A stretch of DNA of 64,000 bases from Arthrobacter sp. Soil763 (GCF_001428365.1 NZ_LMSH01000001.1:129685-193684); one strand, 5' to 3'; numbered from the stretch's first letter, positions 9,343 to 17,805 are shown. Notes: generated from the sequence alone by a model not told the origin. Program-made: numbers and translations.

Positions 9343-10971
9343 TCAGTTGCTTGCGGTCTTGGGGGCGCGGACGGCGGGGTCCTGGGGCAGGTGCAGCACG
9401 GCCGGCAGCCCCGAGGCTGCGGCGCGGCGGAACGCTGCGGCGAAGTCCGCCGTTGACTCCACCCGCTCGCCGTAGCCGCCGTAGGAGCGCGCCAGGGCGG
9501 CGAAGTCCGGGTTGGTCATGTGCGTGCCGGAAGGCCGTCCCGGGTAGTGCTGCTCCTGGTGTTCGCGGATCGTCGCGAAGATTCCGTTGTCGACCACGAG
9601 TGCGATGAAGCGGGCGCCGTGGCCCATCGCGGTGGCGATCTCCTGCCCGTTCATGAGGAAGCAGCCGTCGCCGGCGACGGAGACCACTTGGCGCCCGGGG
9701 TAGGCCAGCGACGCCGCCACGGCGGCGGGGATCCCCATGCCCATGGCGCCGTTGCGGGGCGCCGCGAGCGAGTTGGCGGCGTTGTGCCGGAGGTACCGGG
9801 CCGGCCACAGCGAGTGGTTGCCGGCGCCGTAGGTGATGACGGCGTCGTCGTCCAGTTCCTGTTTGAGGATCTCCATCACCACGCCGAGGTCCACGTAGCC
9901 CGGGCCGCCGGCCGCGTCCGGCTGCGCGGTGGAGAACTTTTCGTAGTCGGCCCGGGCGTCCTCCAGCCAGCCTGCCGCCGGCCGTACGGCCGACGTCGTG
10001 CCGGAGATGGCGTCCGCGAAGGCGGCAACGTGGACCGGCAGGTGCTGGTCCAGCCGGCCGAAGTGGCCCTTGAGGTCGGCGTCGGGGTTGACCACGACGG
10101 TGACCGCATCCAGCCCGCGGGTGTAGCCGTCGGAGAGGACGTCGGAGCGCACGCAGCCCACGAAGACCAGGAGGTCCGCCTCATCAAGGCGGTGCGCGTT
10201 GGCGTCGCTCCGCGCGTAGCCGAGGTAGCCGGCGTAGCTGCCGCTGCCGTGCGGGATCGCGTCGTAGGCGCGGAAGTCGGCCAACACGGGGACGCCGTGG
10301 CGCGCGGCCCAGCCAGCCAGGGCGTCCGATGCCGCCTGGTCCCAGCCCTCGCCGCCGACGACGAGCAGGGGCCTGGCGGCGGAGGCCAACCGCTCTTCCA
10401 GCTCAGCGAGCCCGGGGTCGGCCGGCCGGGTCCGGGCCACCCGGCGCGGCTCGACGGTGCCGGCGTCCACGCTGCGGACCAGCACGTCCTCGGGCAGGCC
10501 GATGACCACGGGACCCGGCCGTCCGCTGAGGGCCGTGAAGATGGCGTCGTCCACCACCCGGGCGGCGGAGGCCGCGTCGTCGAGCGTCACGACCTTCTTG
10601 GCCGTGCTGCCGAACCAGGCGTTGATGTCGAACTCCTGGAACGACTCCCGCCCCCGGTCGGCCACCGGGATGAGCCCCACGAAGAGGATCATCGGCGTGG
10701 CGTCCTGGTGCGCGGTGTGGACGGCGATGAAGGCGTTGGCGGCGCCCGGCCCGCGGGTGACCATGGCCACGCCGGGAAGGTCGGTCAGCCGCCCCTCGGC
10801 CACGGCCATGAACCCGGCGCCGCCCTCGTGGCGGGTGACGACCGTCTCAATCGGCGAACCGTGCAGCCCGTCCAGGACGTCGAGGAAGCTTTCACCGGGC
10901 ACCCCGTAGACCCGCCTGATGCCGGCCCGTTCCAGCTGCTCGACGATCAGGTGCCCGGCGGTGGTGCTCAA
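9343..10971 (-). CDS. thiamine-pyrophosphate-dependent enzyme (acetolactate synthase / 2-keto acid decarboxylase family)
   Basis: A 542-residue three-domain TPP enzyme. The N-terminal PYR domain has the activating Glu in TRHEGGAGFMA. The middle domain is about residues 190-320. The C-terminal PP domain has GDGCFLMNGQE followed by VVDNG, the usual GDG...N cofactor motif. The start is TTG at 10971: it overlaps the TGA of the transporter gene (TTGA) and has AAGGAA 8 nt upstream. No ilvN-like small subunit follows, and its neighbours are catabolic, so I do not call it IlvB. A 2-keto acid decarboxylase feeding the next-gene aldehyde dehydrogenase is a reasonable inference. A carboligase role remains possible. 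Confidence 0.82.
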   Translation of the reverse strand: MSTTAGHLIVEQLERAGIRRVYGVPGESFLDVLDGLHGSPIETVVTRHEGGAGFMAVAEGRLTDLPGVAMVTRGPGAANAFIAVHTAHQDATPMILFVGLIPVADRGRESFQEFDINAWFGSTAKKVVTLDDAASAARVVDDAIFTALSGRPGPVVIGLPEDVLVRSVDAGTVEPRRVARTRPADPGLAELEERLASAARPLLVVGGEGWDQAASDALAGWAARHGVPVLADFRAYDAIPHGSGSYAGYLGYARSDANAHRLDEADLLVFVGCVRSDVLSDGYTRGLDAVTVVVNPDADLKGHFGRLDQHLPVHVAAFADAISGTTSAVRPAAGWLEDARADYEKFSTAQPDAAGGPGYVDLGVVMEILKQELDDDAVITYGAGNHSLWPARYLRHNAANSLAAPRNGAMGMGIPAAVAASLAYPGRQVVSVAGDGCFLMNGQEIATAMGHGARFIALVVDNGIFATIREHQEQHYPGRPSGTHMTNPDFAALARSYGGYGERVESTADFAAAFRRAAASGLPAVLHLPQDPAVRAPKTASN

Positions 10972-12293
10972 TGCTTCATTCCTTCTTCCGCAATGCTCAG
11001 GGACGGCAGCAGCAGCCCGGAGAGCGCGGTCAGCGCGGAGACCACCAGGAGGATGAAGGCCCCGGGCCAGAACGAGTTGCCGGCCGCGGCAACCAGCGCG
11101 GTCGCGAACAGCGGGATGAAGCCGGAGATGACCCCGGCGCTGTTGGAGGTGATGGCCACGCCGGTGTAGCGGACTTTGGTGGCGAACAGCGCGGTGAGGG
11201 CCGTGCCGGAGACCGCGTACGGCACCGACAGGGTGGCCACGCCGAGGATCATGGCGGCGATCACGAGCACCGGGTTGGCGGTGTTGATGGCCAGGAAGAC
11301 GGGGATCGCGACGACGGCGGACGCCACGCCGCCCCACAGGATGACCTTGCTGGCGCCGTACTTCTCGCCCATCCGACCGGCCCAGATCAGGACGAAGATT
11401 TCGAACACGGCCGCGAGCAGCGAACCGGCCAGCAGGATCTCGGAGGGCATCTTCAGGATCTTGGTGCCGTAGAAGACCACGAAGCTGGTGATGAGGTAGA
11501 AACCGCCAATGCCGAGCAGCGCCGAGCACATGCCCACCAGGATCTGGCGCCAGCTCTTCGTCAGCACCCCGCGGATGGGGGCGTGCTCGGTTTCGCCGGC
11601 CTCCATCAGCGCCTCGAACTCCGGGGATTCGCTGAGCTTGCTGCGGATCCAGAGCGAAACGGCCAGCAACGGCAGGGCCGCTACGAAGGGAATGCGCCAG
11701 CCCCAGGCGTCGAAGTTGCTCTGGCCGACCAGGGCGAGCATGCCGAAGAAGCCGCCCGAGGACAGGATGGTGCCGATCGGCGACCCGATCTGCGGAAGCG
11801 CGGCGTACCGTGCGCGCTTGGCGACCGGGGCGTTCTCGACGGCGATGATCACCGCGCCGCTCCACTCGCCGCCGACGGCGAGGCCCTGGAGGATGCGCAG
11901 GGCCACCAGGATGGCGGGGGCGGCGACGCCGATGCTCATGTAGTTCGGCAGTATGCCGATCAGGCCGGTGACGACGCCGATCCCGACGATCGTGACCATG
12001 AGGATCTTCTTGCGGCCGATCTTGTCGCCGAGGGCGCCGAAGATGAATCCGCCGATCGGCCGGGCGACGAAGCCGACGGCAAGGGTGGCGAAGGAACTCA
12101 TGGCCGCGACGAAGGGGTCCTGCGAGACGAAGTACTGGGTGTTGAACACCAGGGCGGCCGCGGTGGTGAAGAGGAAGAAGTCGTACCATTCCAGGGCGGT
12201 GCCCACCAGGGCGGCGAGCGCGACCTTCTTGGTCACGCTCTCGTCGACGATGCGGGGCGGCTGGTTCAGCTGCGTTGTGGCGTTGCTTGCCAT
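10968..12293 (-). CDS. MFS transporter, metabolite:H+ symporter (MHS) family
   Basis: A 441-residue, 12-helix transporter. The family signatures are ALVGTALEWYDFFLF at the first helix, FVARPIGGFIFGALGDKIGRK between helices 2 and 3, and GEWSGAVIIAVE in helix 5 region. MHS members import organic acids, proline-betaine, shikimate or similar solutes with protons. The ATG at 12293 (MASNATTQLNQ) has GGAGAAACC directly upstream; the longer frame lacks any support. It is the first gene of the leftward catabolic operon and is therefore the probable uptake system for the operon substrate. Its stop overlaps the TTG start of the next gene by 4 bases, which suggests translational coupling. Confidence 0.85.
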   Translation of the reverse strand: MASNATTQLNQPPRIVDESVTKKVALAALVGTALEWYDFFLFTTAAALVFNTQYFVSQDPFVAAMSSFATLAVGFVARPIGGFIFGALGDKIGRKKILMVTIVGIGVVTGLIGILPNYMSIGVAAPAILVALRILQGLAVGGEWSGAVIIAVENAPVAKRARYAALPQIGSPIGTILSSGGFFGMLALVGQSNFDAWGWRIPFVAALPLLAVSLWIRSKLSESPEFEALMEAGETEHAPIRGVLTKSWRQILVGMCSALLGIGGFYLITSFVVFYGTKILKMPSEILLAGSLLAAVFEIFVLIWAGRMGEKYGASKVILWGGVASAVVAIPVFLAINTANPVLVIAAMILGVATLSVPYAVSGTALTALFATKVRYTGVAITSNSAGVISGFIPLFATALVAAAGNSFWPGAFILLVVSALTALSGLLLPSLSIAEEGMKH

Positions 12294-12543
12294 GGTTTCT
12301 CCAATGAGGCGGAAGGGACCGGGACGGCCGGCCATCCGGCAGTGCGGGACTGCGGAGTGCGCCGGTGCGGTGATGCTGCGTGAGTTGCTGCGTGAACAGC
12401 CGCTGCCTGGCCGCCCGAGTGCCTGCGGATGCTGTGGCGGCGGTGTGACTACGCTCACGCGGTTTCTTGTGCTCCATTCTGCCAGCACAATTCGCCCAAA
12501 AAACTATCAGTGCACCACGAAAATCCGCGCCTAGAATGTGTGA
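12294..12543. promoter_or_regulatory. divergent promoter region of the catabolic operon and pucR-like gene
   Basis: These 250 bp separate the transporter start (leftward) from the regulator start (rightward). On the right, TAGAAT at 12532-12537 ends 6 nt before the ATG at 12544, which fits a leaderless regulator mRNA. The stretch just upstream is notably A-rich for this genome (12498-12503 and 12519-12523). GTGTGACTACGCTCAC near 12448 is a small imperfect inverted repeat and could be an operator. No other gene is visible here. Confidence 0.55.
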
Positions 12544-13746
12544 ATGCACAGTTTTCATTCCCCGGGTGACTCCCGCCGCTGGGCCGAGCTCGTTGAGCTG
12601 CTCCACGGCCGGACCGACTCCCTGGCCGAGGTTTTCGCGGCAAGGGTCCGCGAGATCCCGGAATACGCCGACACCCAGCTCGGACCTGGCGACTTGGCCG
12701 AAACCGCCCGCGAGACCTTCAGCCGGCTGGTCGACGGCCTGCGCAGCAGGAAGCAGCACCTTCGCCCCGGCGACGAGGCGGGCGCGGAACCGGAGATGGA
12801 GTCGCTGCTGGGCTTCGCCGCCGGGCTGGGGGCCAAGAGGGCCCGGGCCGGCATCCCGCCGGAAGCGCTGATCTCCGCGGTGCGGCTGGACTTCAGCATC
12901 ATCTGGGAGTGCCTGCTCCAGATCGCCGACGCCGGAGACGCCGCCCTGCTGGCCTCGCGGGTGGACCGGGTCTGGCGGGTGGTGGATGAATTCGCGACCC
13001 GCACCCACACCAGTTACCTGACCGAGCGGGTGCGGATGGCGCAGGAGGAGTCCAGCATCCGCCGCGAGTTCATCGCCCGTCTCTTCAACCAGTCCAGCCC
13101 GTCCGCGGATACGGTCAACCAGGTCGCCGCGGCGCTGGGGATTGACCCGGCCGCGCGCTTTGGCCTCGTGGCCGCCAGCGGTCCCGCGGCGGCCGCCTTG
13201 CGCCGTGCTGCGGCCCCGGGTTCCGGGCCGCAGCACCGGAGCCGCTTTTTCGTCCACGAATTCGGTGGCAATACGTACCTTTTCTGGCCGCTGCCGCAGC
13301 CCCGACCAGGGAGCCGGCCGACGGTTCCGGCCGCCCTCGCCGGCGTGGCCTGCGGCTACGTCCCGGAGGCCGCCGGCCTGCGCGCCCTGCCGGCGGCGGC
13401 CCGCACCGCTGAGACCCTCGCCTCCCTGCTGCAGGGCACGGACGCCGGCCCGCTCTCCGCCCACGAAGCGTGGACGCGGCTGGCCAAGCAGCAGCTGACC
13501 GACGCCGGACTGGATCTGCCGGCCGACCTGGACGCGGCCCTGGCGGTGTGCCGCAGCGGGGAACGCGAGCGGCTGGAGGAGACGGTCCGGCACTTCCTCC
13601 AGACCGGGAGCGTCACCGCCACGGCCGAGCGGCTGTTCTGCCACCGCAACACCATCCTCAACCGGATCGGCCGCTTCCAGGACCTCACCGGGCTCGACCT
13701 GGCAGTGCCCGCGCAGGCTGCCCGCGTCGTCGTCGCCTGGGCCTGA
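12544..13746 (+). CDS. PucR-family transcriptional regulator
   Basis: A 400-residue regulator. The N-terminal two-thirds is alpha-helical (RVDRVWRVVDEFATRTHTSYL) like the RsbT-related or CdaR-like sensor part of this family. The C-terminus holds the PucR-type helix-turn-helix: VTATAERLFCHRNTILNRI with GRFQDLTGLDL. Known relatives respond to purine-breakdown intermediates, sugar diacids or amino-acid derivatives and usually control a divergent or adjacent pathway. Here the divergent gene is the first gene of a five-gene catabolic operon, so local control of that operon is the obvious inference. The start follows a TAGAAT box by 6 nt. Confidence 0.85.
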   Translation: MHSFHSPGDSRRWAELVELLHGRTDSLAEVFAARVREIPEYADTQLGPGDLAETARETFSRLVDGLRSRKQHLRPGDEAGAEPEMESLLGFAAGLGAKRARAGIPPEALISAVRLDFSIIWECLLQIADAGDAALLASRVDRVWRVVDEFATRTHTSYLTERVRMAQEESSIRREFIARLFNQSSPSADTVNQVAAALGIDPAARFGLVAASGPAAAALRRAAAPGSGPQHRSRFFVHEFGGNTYLFWPLPQPRPGSRPTVPAALAGVACGYVPEAAGLRALPAAARTAETLASLLQGTDAGPLSAHEAWTRLAKQQLTDAGLDLPADLDAALAVCRSGERERLEETVRHFLQTGSVTATAERLFCHRNTILNRIGRFQDLTGLDLAVPAQAARVVVAWA

Positions 13747-13811
13747 ACGATGGGCCTGAAGTCCCGCCGGGCCCGGCGGGCCGCAACCATGCCCGCCGAA
13801 CCGGGATGGGG

Positions 13812-13823
13812 TAGAACTTAAGC
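13812..13823 (+). promoter_or_regulatory. -10 box TAGAAC, probable leaderless start
   Basis: TAGAAC at 13812-13817 ends 6 nt before the ATG at 13824, with no Shine-Dalgarno sequence between them. This is the same geometry as upstream of several other genes in the window. Confidence 0.5.
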
Positions 13824-14363
13824 ATGAACGTGCGCACTCCCGACCCCAATCCCGGCTGGCTTTCCGATGACGATCTCTTCGAAGCCCGCGGCCGGCTGCC
13901 GATGGTCTACGTCGAGGCGGTCCCGGTCCGGCTGGACCCGCTGGGGTTCGTGAACGAGGTCGGCACCCTGTTGCAGGCCGACGAGGACGGCACCATGGTC
14001 CGGTCGCTGGTGTCCGGCCGGGTGCTCTACCGCGAGACCATCCGGGCGGCCCTGCTGCGCCATATGGAAAAGGACCTCGGTCCGCTGGCGTTCCCGCAAC
14101 TGCCGATCAGCCCGGTCCCGTTCACCGTGGCCGAATACTTCCCTTCCCCGTCCCACACCGGTTTTACCGATGACCGGCAGCACGCCGTCGCCCTCGCGTA
14201 CATCATCCCGGTCACCGGGGAATGCTCCCCGCGGCAGGATGCGCTGGAACTGACCTGGATGACCCCGGACGAGGTGTTGAGCTCCGGCGTGCAGTTGGAG
14301 TTCAGCGGCGGCCGGGGCGCCCTGATCCGGCAGGCCCTGGCCTTCGCCGGCGTCGGCCACTAG
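13824..14363 (+). CDS. NUDIX-related protein (DUF4916-like)
   Basis: A 179-residue protein with the look of the actinobacterial NUDIX-related family DUF4916: WLSDDDLFEARGRLPMVYVEAVPV at the start, RSLVSGRVLYRETIRAALLRH in the middle, and SPRQDALELTWMTPDEVLS near the end. The Nudix box GX5EX7REUXEEXGU is not intact: after SGRVLYRETIRAALLRHMEKDLG I find only a partial match with RE but without the EExG core. It may therefore bind nucleotides rather than hydrolyse them, as seen in several NUDIX regulators. It stands alone between the PucR-like gene and a gene of unknown function. Confidence 0.7.
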   Translation: MNVRTPDPNPGWLSDDDLFEARGRLPMVYVEAVPVRLDPLGFVNEVGTLLQADEDGTMVRSLVSGRVLYRETIRAALLRHMEKDLGPLAFPQLPISPVPFTVAEYFPSPSHTGFTDDRQHAVALAYIIPVTGECSPRQDALELTWMTPDEVLSSGVQLEFSGGRGALIRQALAFAGVGH

Positions 14364-14452
14364 GGCCCCGGGGCCGCGCCGTCGGACCGGCCCGGGGTGT
14401 CCGGGGCTCCCGGACGAACCCCGGCGTCCCCGACTTCGCACGCCTGCCTTTG

Positions 14453-14458
14453 TAGACT
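14453..14458 (+). promoter_or_regulatory. -10 box TAGACT
   Basis: TAGACT lies 35 nt before the ATG at 14494, leaving a leader of about 28 nt that contains AAGGACT as ribosome-binding site. I see no convincing -35 element. Confidence 0.4.
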
Positions 14459-14493
14459 GGTGGGCGGACCGAAAGAGAATTTAAGGACTCCAG

Positions 14494-15591
14494 ATGACCC
14501 ACCCCACAGCCTCCCTGAACTACAGCGAACGGCAGGCGGGATCTCTGCGGACCGGGGATCTGCTGCTCCTGCCTGACGCCACGCGCACGGCCGAAATCCA
14601 GCGCGTGGACGTTGACGACGACGATTTCGGTTCCCCCGCGCTCATCCGGGCCACCCTCACCGGCGGCGGGGTGCTGCGGATCGCGGCCGGCTCCGTGGTC
14701 CTGGTCCAGGACCCTTCGGAGGACGGCGCTGGCCCCTCCGACGACGGCCCGGACACGGTGCCCGGCCAGGCCCCAGAGGCCGCCGGTTCCTCCCCGGCCA
14801 GCCCAGCCGCCGCTCACCCCGGTGACCCTGCCGGGGACGCCGCCCCGGACAACGGAGCCGAGCTCCAGCTCGTCCGGCCCGCCGCCGCGGCGGACACCGC
14901 GACGCCGGCGGCTCCCGCCGTCGTCGTTCCTCCGGCTCCCGTGGCGCCGCCCGCGGTGAGCGGGCCCAGCGAAGCCGACCTGGCCCTGATCCCGGCCGCC
15001 GGGGGGACCCCGGAATCGGTCGTCGAAGCCGCGGCCGGCGCGCACCCCGACGCGCCGGGCGTGCAGCTGCTTTGCGACCGGCTCGCCAAGGGCATCAACA
15101 CCAAGTCCGGCAGCTGCCTCAAGGACCTCAGCGACCTGGCCCACGAGCTGTTCGTCGTGCTCAAGGACGCCGACAACGCACTGGCCGTCGCGGACCTGCT
15201 CAACGTGCTGCCCTTCGACGGAAACCGCGGCCGCTGGGCTTCCGTGCAGTCCTCCCTCGCGCTGGCCAGCTACATTTGCCGCCTGCGCGGCGAGTCGGAC
15301 CGGGCCGCCGTCTACGAGAAGTTCCTGCGCGCCCCGGACTCCATGGAGACCGACCCGTTCAAGGCCAGGATCAACGCCAAGGTGCGCCAGCGCTCCCTGA
15401 ACGAGCCAAACCTTTACGACAAGGAAATCTTCCGGGCGATCGACAACTCCAACGCGGACGCGGAGCGCGAATGGCGGCTCCTGCGGCTGGAGGCGCTCCT
15501 GTTCCTGCGCGCCCACGGCGGTTCGCAGACCATCGACGCGCCGGAGCTCGAACGCCGGATCGGTAACGAACTCGAGTCCGTCCGCGGCTGA
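14494..15591 (+). CDS. two-domain protein of unknown function
   Basis: I do not recognise a named function. The 365-residue protein has three parts. Residues 1-80 look beta-rich and compact (RTGDLLLLPDATRTAEIQRV, then VLRIAAGSVVLV). Residues about 82-185 are a low-complexity Pro/Ala/Asp linker. Residues about 190-365 look alpha-helical, beginning LLCDRLAKGINTKSGSCLKD and including LAVADLLNVLPFDGNRGRW and RAAVYEKFLRAPDSMETDPF, reminiscent of a helical-repeat fold. There is no signal peptide or membrane segment. It resembles proteins found only in Arthrobacter-like genomes, but I cannot name the family with certainty. The long linker is GC-extreme, so its length may vary between strains. Confidence 0.75.
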   Translation: MTHPTASLNYSERQAGSLRTGDLLLLPDATRTAEIQRVDVDDDDFGSPALIRATLTGGGVLRIAAGSVVLVQDPSEDGAGPSDDGPDTVPGQAPEAAGSSPASPAAAHPGDPAGDAAPDNGAELQLVRPAAAADTATPAAPAVVVPPAPVAPPAVSGPSEADLALIPAAGGTPESVVEAAAGAHPDAPGVQLLCDRLAKGINTKSGSCLKDLSDLAHELFVVLKDADNALAVADLLNVLPFDGNRGRWASVQSSLALASYICRLRGESDRAAVYEKFLRAPDSMETDPFKARINAKVRQRSLNEPNLYDKEIFRAIDNSNADAEREWRLLRLEALLFLRAHGGSQTIDAPELERRIGNELESVRG

Positions 15592-15690
15592 CCCCGGGGG
15601 GCCCGCGCGGCACCGCCGGGACGCCGCCGGGGCACCGCCGGGGCACCGCCGGGCGCCGGTGGACCCTACCCGGGCCGGGCCGGGTAGCGG

Positions 15691-15703
15691 TACATTCACC
15701 CCC
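15691..15703 (+). promoter_or_regulatory. -10 box TACATT, probable leaderless start
   Basis: TACATT at 15691-15696 ends 7 nt before the ATG at 15704; the gap is C-rich and holds no ribosome-binding site. Confidence 0.45.
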
Positions 15704-16429
15704 ATGACGAACAATCTCAGCGTCGTGATCAACTCCGACGCGCAGCAGGTCTGGACCATGCTGCGTGAACCCGCCAAAGTGGCCCAGTGGCACGGCTGGG
15801 AGGCCGACGACCAGTCCGCCGAGATCAACGCGATCTACTTCAGCCCCAACGTCGTCGAGAGCGCGGACCACACCTCGCTCGTCGTCGACGGCGGCGACAT
15901 CTTCACGCTCAAGCCCGTCGCGGCCGGAACCGAGGTGAGCGTGACGCGCGCCGCGGTGGACCACAACTCCGAGTGGGCGGCGTGGGACGAGGACATCACC
16001 CAGGGCTGGCTGACCTTTTTGCACCAGCTCCGGTTCGCCCTCGAACGGCACCCGCACGGCACGCGGCGCACCTTCTTCTTCGCCGTCCCCGGTACCGCGG
16101 GCTCCGCGATCGAGAAGCTGGGCCTGGCCGACGTGCCCGCCCCGGGCGAGCCTTACTCGCTCACCCTGGCGACCGGCGAGGAGGTCGCCGGGAAGGTCTG
16201 GTACCGCAGCAACCACCAGGTGGGCCTGACCGTCCACAGCTACGCCGAACACGGTGACGGCCTGGTCATCGTGGCCGACCAGCCCGCCATTCCCGAGCTG
16301 CGGCCGGAGGGCGGTTCGCTCGTAATCGTCTCGACGTACGACCTCGGCGCCCACCAGCTGGAGGCCATCCGCGATTACTGGGACAGCTGGCGGGCTGAGA
16401 ACTACCCCACATCCGACCCGCTGCACTAA
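15704..16429 (+). CDS. SRPBCC / AHSA1-like domain protein
   Basis: A 241-residue protein that starts like a START/Bet v1 (SRPBCC) domain: NNLSVVINSDAQQVWTMLREPAKVAQWHG, then the strand pairs GGDIFTLKPVAAGTEVSVTRA and the long C-terminal helix around EDITQGWLTFLHQLRFALE. A second half (residues about 140-240) repeats a similar beta-alpha pattern and ends in YDLGAHQLEAIRDYWDSWRA. Domains of this fold bind hydrophobic ligands or act as Hsp90 co-chaperones in eukaryotes; bacterial AHSA1-like members mostly have no assigned ligand. The ATG at 15704 is preferred over upstream in-frame codons because of the family N-terminus and the TACATT box. Confidence 0.75.
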   Translation: MTNNLSVVINSDAQQVWTMLREPAKVAQWHGWEADDQSAEINAIYFSPNVVESADHTSLVVDGGDIFTLKPVAAGTEVSVTRAAVDHNSEWAAWDEDITQGWLTFLHQLRFALERHPHGTRRTFFFAVPGTAGSAIEKLGLADVPAPGEPYSLTLATGEEVAGKVWYRSNHQVGLTVHSYAEHGDGLVIVADQPAIPELRPEGGSLVIVSTYDLGAHQLEAIRDYWDSWRAENYPTSDPLH

Positions 16430-16441
16430 GGCCCGGGCCGT

Positions 16442-16474
16442 GTTAGCTGGCACACTTGAACGGTGCCAGCTAAC
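16442..16474 (+). promoter_or_regulatory. perfect 12-bp inverted repeat covering the tgt start codon
   Basis: The arms GTTAGCTGGCAC (16442-16453) and GTGCCAGCTAAC (16463-16474) are perfect complements with a 9-nt spacer. The right arm begins exactly with the GTG start codon of tgt. As RNA it would bury the start codon in a stable hairpin. As DNA it would be a 33-bp operator across the transcription and translation start. Either would repress tgt. Confidence 0.75.
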
Positions 16475-17761
16475 CCCGACTCCACGCCGTTGCCCGCCAC
16501 TGCCGCCCGCCAGTCCGAGTTCTCGTTCCGGGTGGGCAAGCGCCTGAGCGAAACCTGCGCCCCGTCACCCGCGCAGGTCCAGCAGAACGGCGGGGAGTTC
16601 CTGGGCCGCACCGGCACCATCACGACCCCGCACGGCGAGATCAAGACGCCGGCCTTCATCGCCGTCGGCACCAAGGCCACGGTCAAATCCGTGCTGCCCG
16701 AGTCCGTCGCCGAACTCGGCGCGCAGGCGGTGCTCGCCAACGCCTACCACCTCTACCTGCAGCCGGGCGCGGACGTGCTGGACGAGGCCGGCGGGCTGGG
16801 CGCGTTCATGAACTGGCGCGGCCCGACGTTCACCGACTCCGGCGGGTTCCAGGTCATGAGCCTCGGCTCCGGGTTCAAGAAGGTCATCGACATGAAGTCG
16901 GTCGACTCCTCGGGTCCGGACGACGCCGTCGCGCCCGGCAAGGAACGCCTGGCCCACGTCGACGAGGAAGGCGTGTGGTTCAAGAGCCACCTCAACGGCG
17001 ACCGGCACCGGTTCAGCCCCGAAATCTCGATGAATGTCCAGCACCAGATCGGCGCGGACATCATGTTCGCCTTCGATGAGCTGACCACGCTGCAGAACTC
17101 CCGCGGTTACCAGGAGGAGTCCCTGGAACGCACCCGGCGCTGGGCCGAACGCTGCATCTCCGAGCACTTCCGGCTCACGGAGGAGCGGGTCGGCAAGCCG
17201 TACCAGGCGCTCTTCGGCGTGATCCAGGGTGCACAGTACGAGGACCTGCGCCGGAAGGCCTGCCGGGACCTTGGCGCGATGAACTTCGACGGCTTCGGCA
17301 TCGGCGGCGCGCTGGAGAAGGAGAACCTCGGCACGATCGTGCGCTGGTGCAACGAGGAGCTGCCGGAGGACAAGCCCCGGCACCTGCTGGGCATCTCCGA
17401 GCCGGACGACATCTTCACTGCGATCGAAAACGGCGCAGACACCTTCGACTGTGTCTCCCCCACCCGGGTGGCGCGCAACTCCGCCTTCTACCACCCCACC
17501 GGGCGGTACAACCTCTCCGGGGCCATGTACAAGCGCGACTTCGGGCCGCTGCAGGAAGGCTGCGACTGCTACGCCTGCTTGAACTACTCCCGGGCCTACA
17601 TCCACCACCTGTTCAAGGCCAAGGAAATGGTCTCGGCCACCCTGATCTCGATCCACAACGAGCGTTTCGTGGTGAAGATGGTCGACGACGCCCGCCTCGC
17701 CATCGAGAACGGCACCTTCTTCGAGTTCAAGGCCGAAACCCTGGCCCGGTACTACTCCTAG
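16463..17761 (+). CDS. tgt: tRNA-guanine(34) transglycosylase
   Basis: A 432-residue Tgt. It exchanges guanine 34 in GUN-anticodon tRNAs (Asp, Asn, His, Tyr) for a 7-deazaguanine base during queuosine formation. Catalytic residues are visible: Asp125 in FTDSGGFQ and the nucleophile Asp329 in FDCVSPTR. The zinc site is Cys367, Cys369, Cys372 (GCDCYAC) and His398 (LISIHNE), with the spacing of known enzymes. The protein is longer than E. coli Tgt because of an insertion around residues 140-180 and an N-terminal extension, both usual in actinobacteria. GTG at 16463 is the likely start. Nearby yhhQ supplies the precursor, so this is a salvage system. The start codon lies inside a perfect inverted repeat. 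Confidence 0.95.
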   Translation: MPANPDSTPLPATAARQSEFSFRVGKRLSETCAPSPAQVQQNGGEFLGRTGTITTPHGEIKTPAFIAVGTKATVKSVLPESVAELGAQAVLANAYHLYLQPGADVLDEAGGLGAFMNWRGPTFTDSGGFQVMSLGSGFKKVIDMKSVDSSGPDDAVAPGKERLAHVDEEGVWFKSHLNGDRHRFSPEISMNVQHQIGADIMFAFDELTTLQNSRGYQEESLERTRRWAERCISEHFRLTEERVGKPYQALFGVIQGAQYEDLRRKACRDLGAMNFDGFGIGGALEKENLGTIVRWCNEELPEDKPRHLLGISEPDDIFTAIENGADTFDCVSPTRVARNSAFYHPTGRYNLSGAMYKRDFGPLQEGCDCYACLNYSRAYIHHLFKAKEMVSATLISIHNERFVVKMVDDARLAIENGTFFEFKAETLARYYS

Positions 17762-17805
17762 CCGTTCTCCGAGCGGCCCGCCGCGGCCGGTGAAACGGCG
17801 TCGGA

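Noticed and set aside
9343..10971. Annotation of the TPP enzyme as acetolactate synthase IlvB.
   Set aside because: No ilvN or ilvC is near, and the gene sits in a catabolic operon with an aldehyde dehydrogenase. The general family name is kept.
9343..13644. A single 4.3-kb open frame on the minus strand that could be read as one giant protein.
   Set aside because: Only the last 542 codons (to 10971) encode a recognisable protein. The rest is antisense or out-of-frame reading through the MFS gene and the PucR gene, a known artefact of high-GC DNA.
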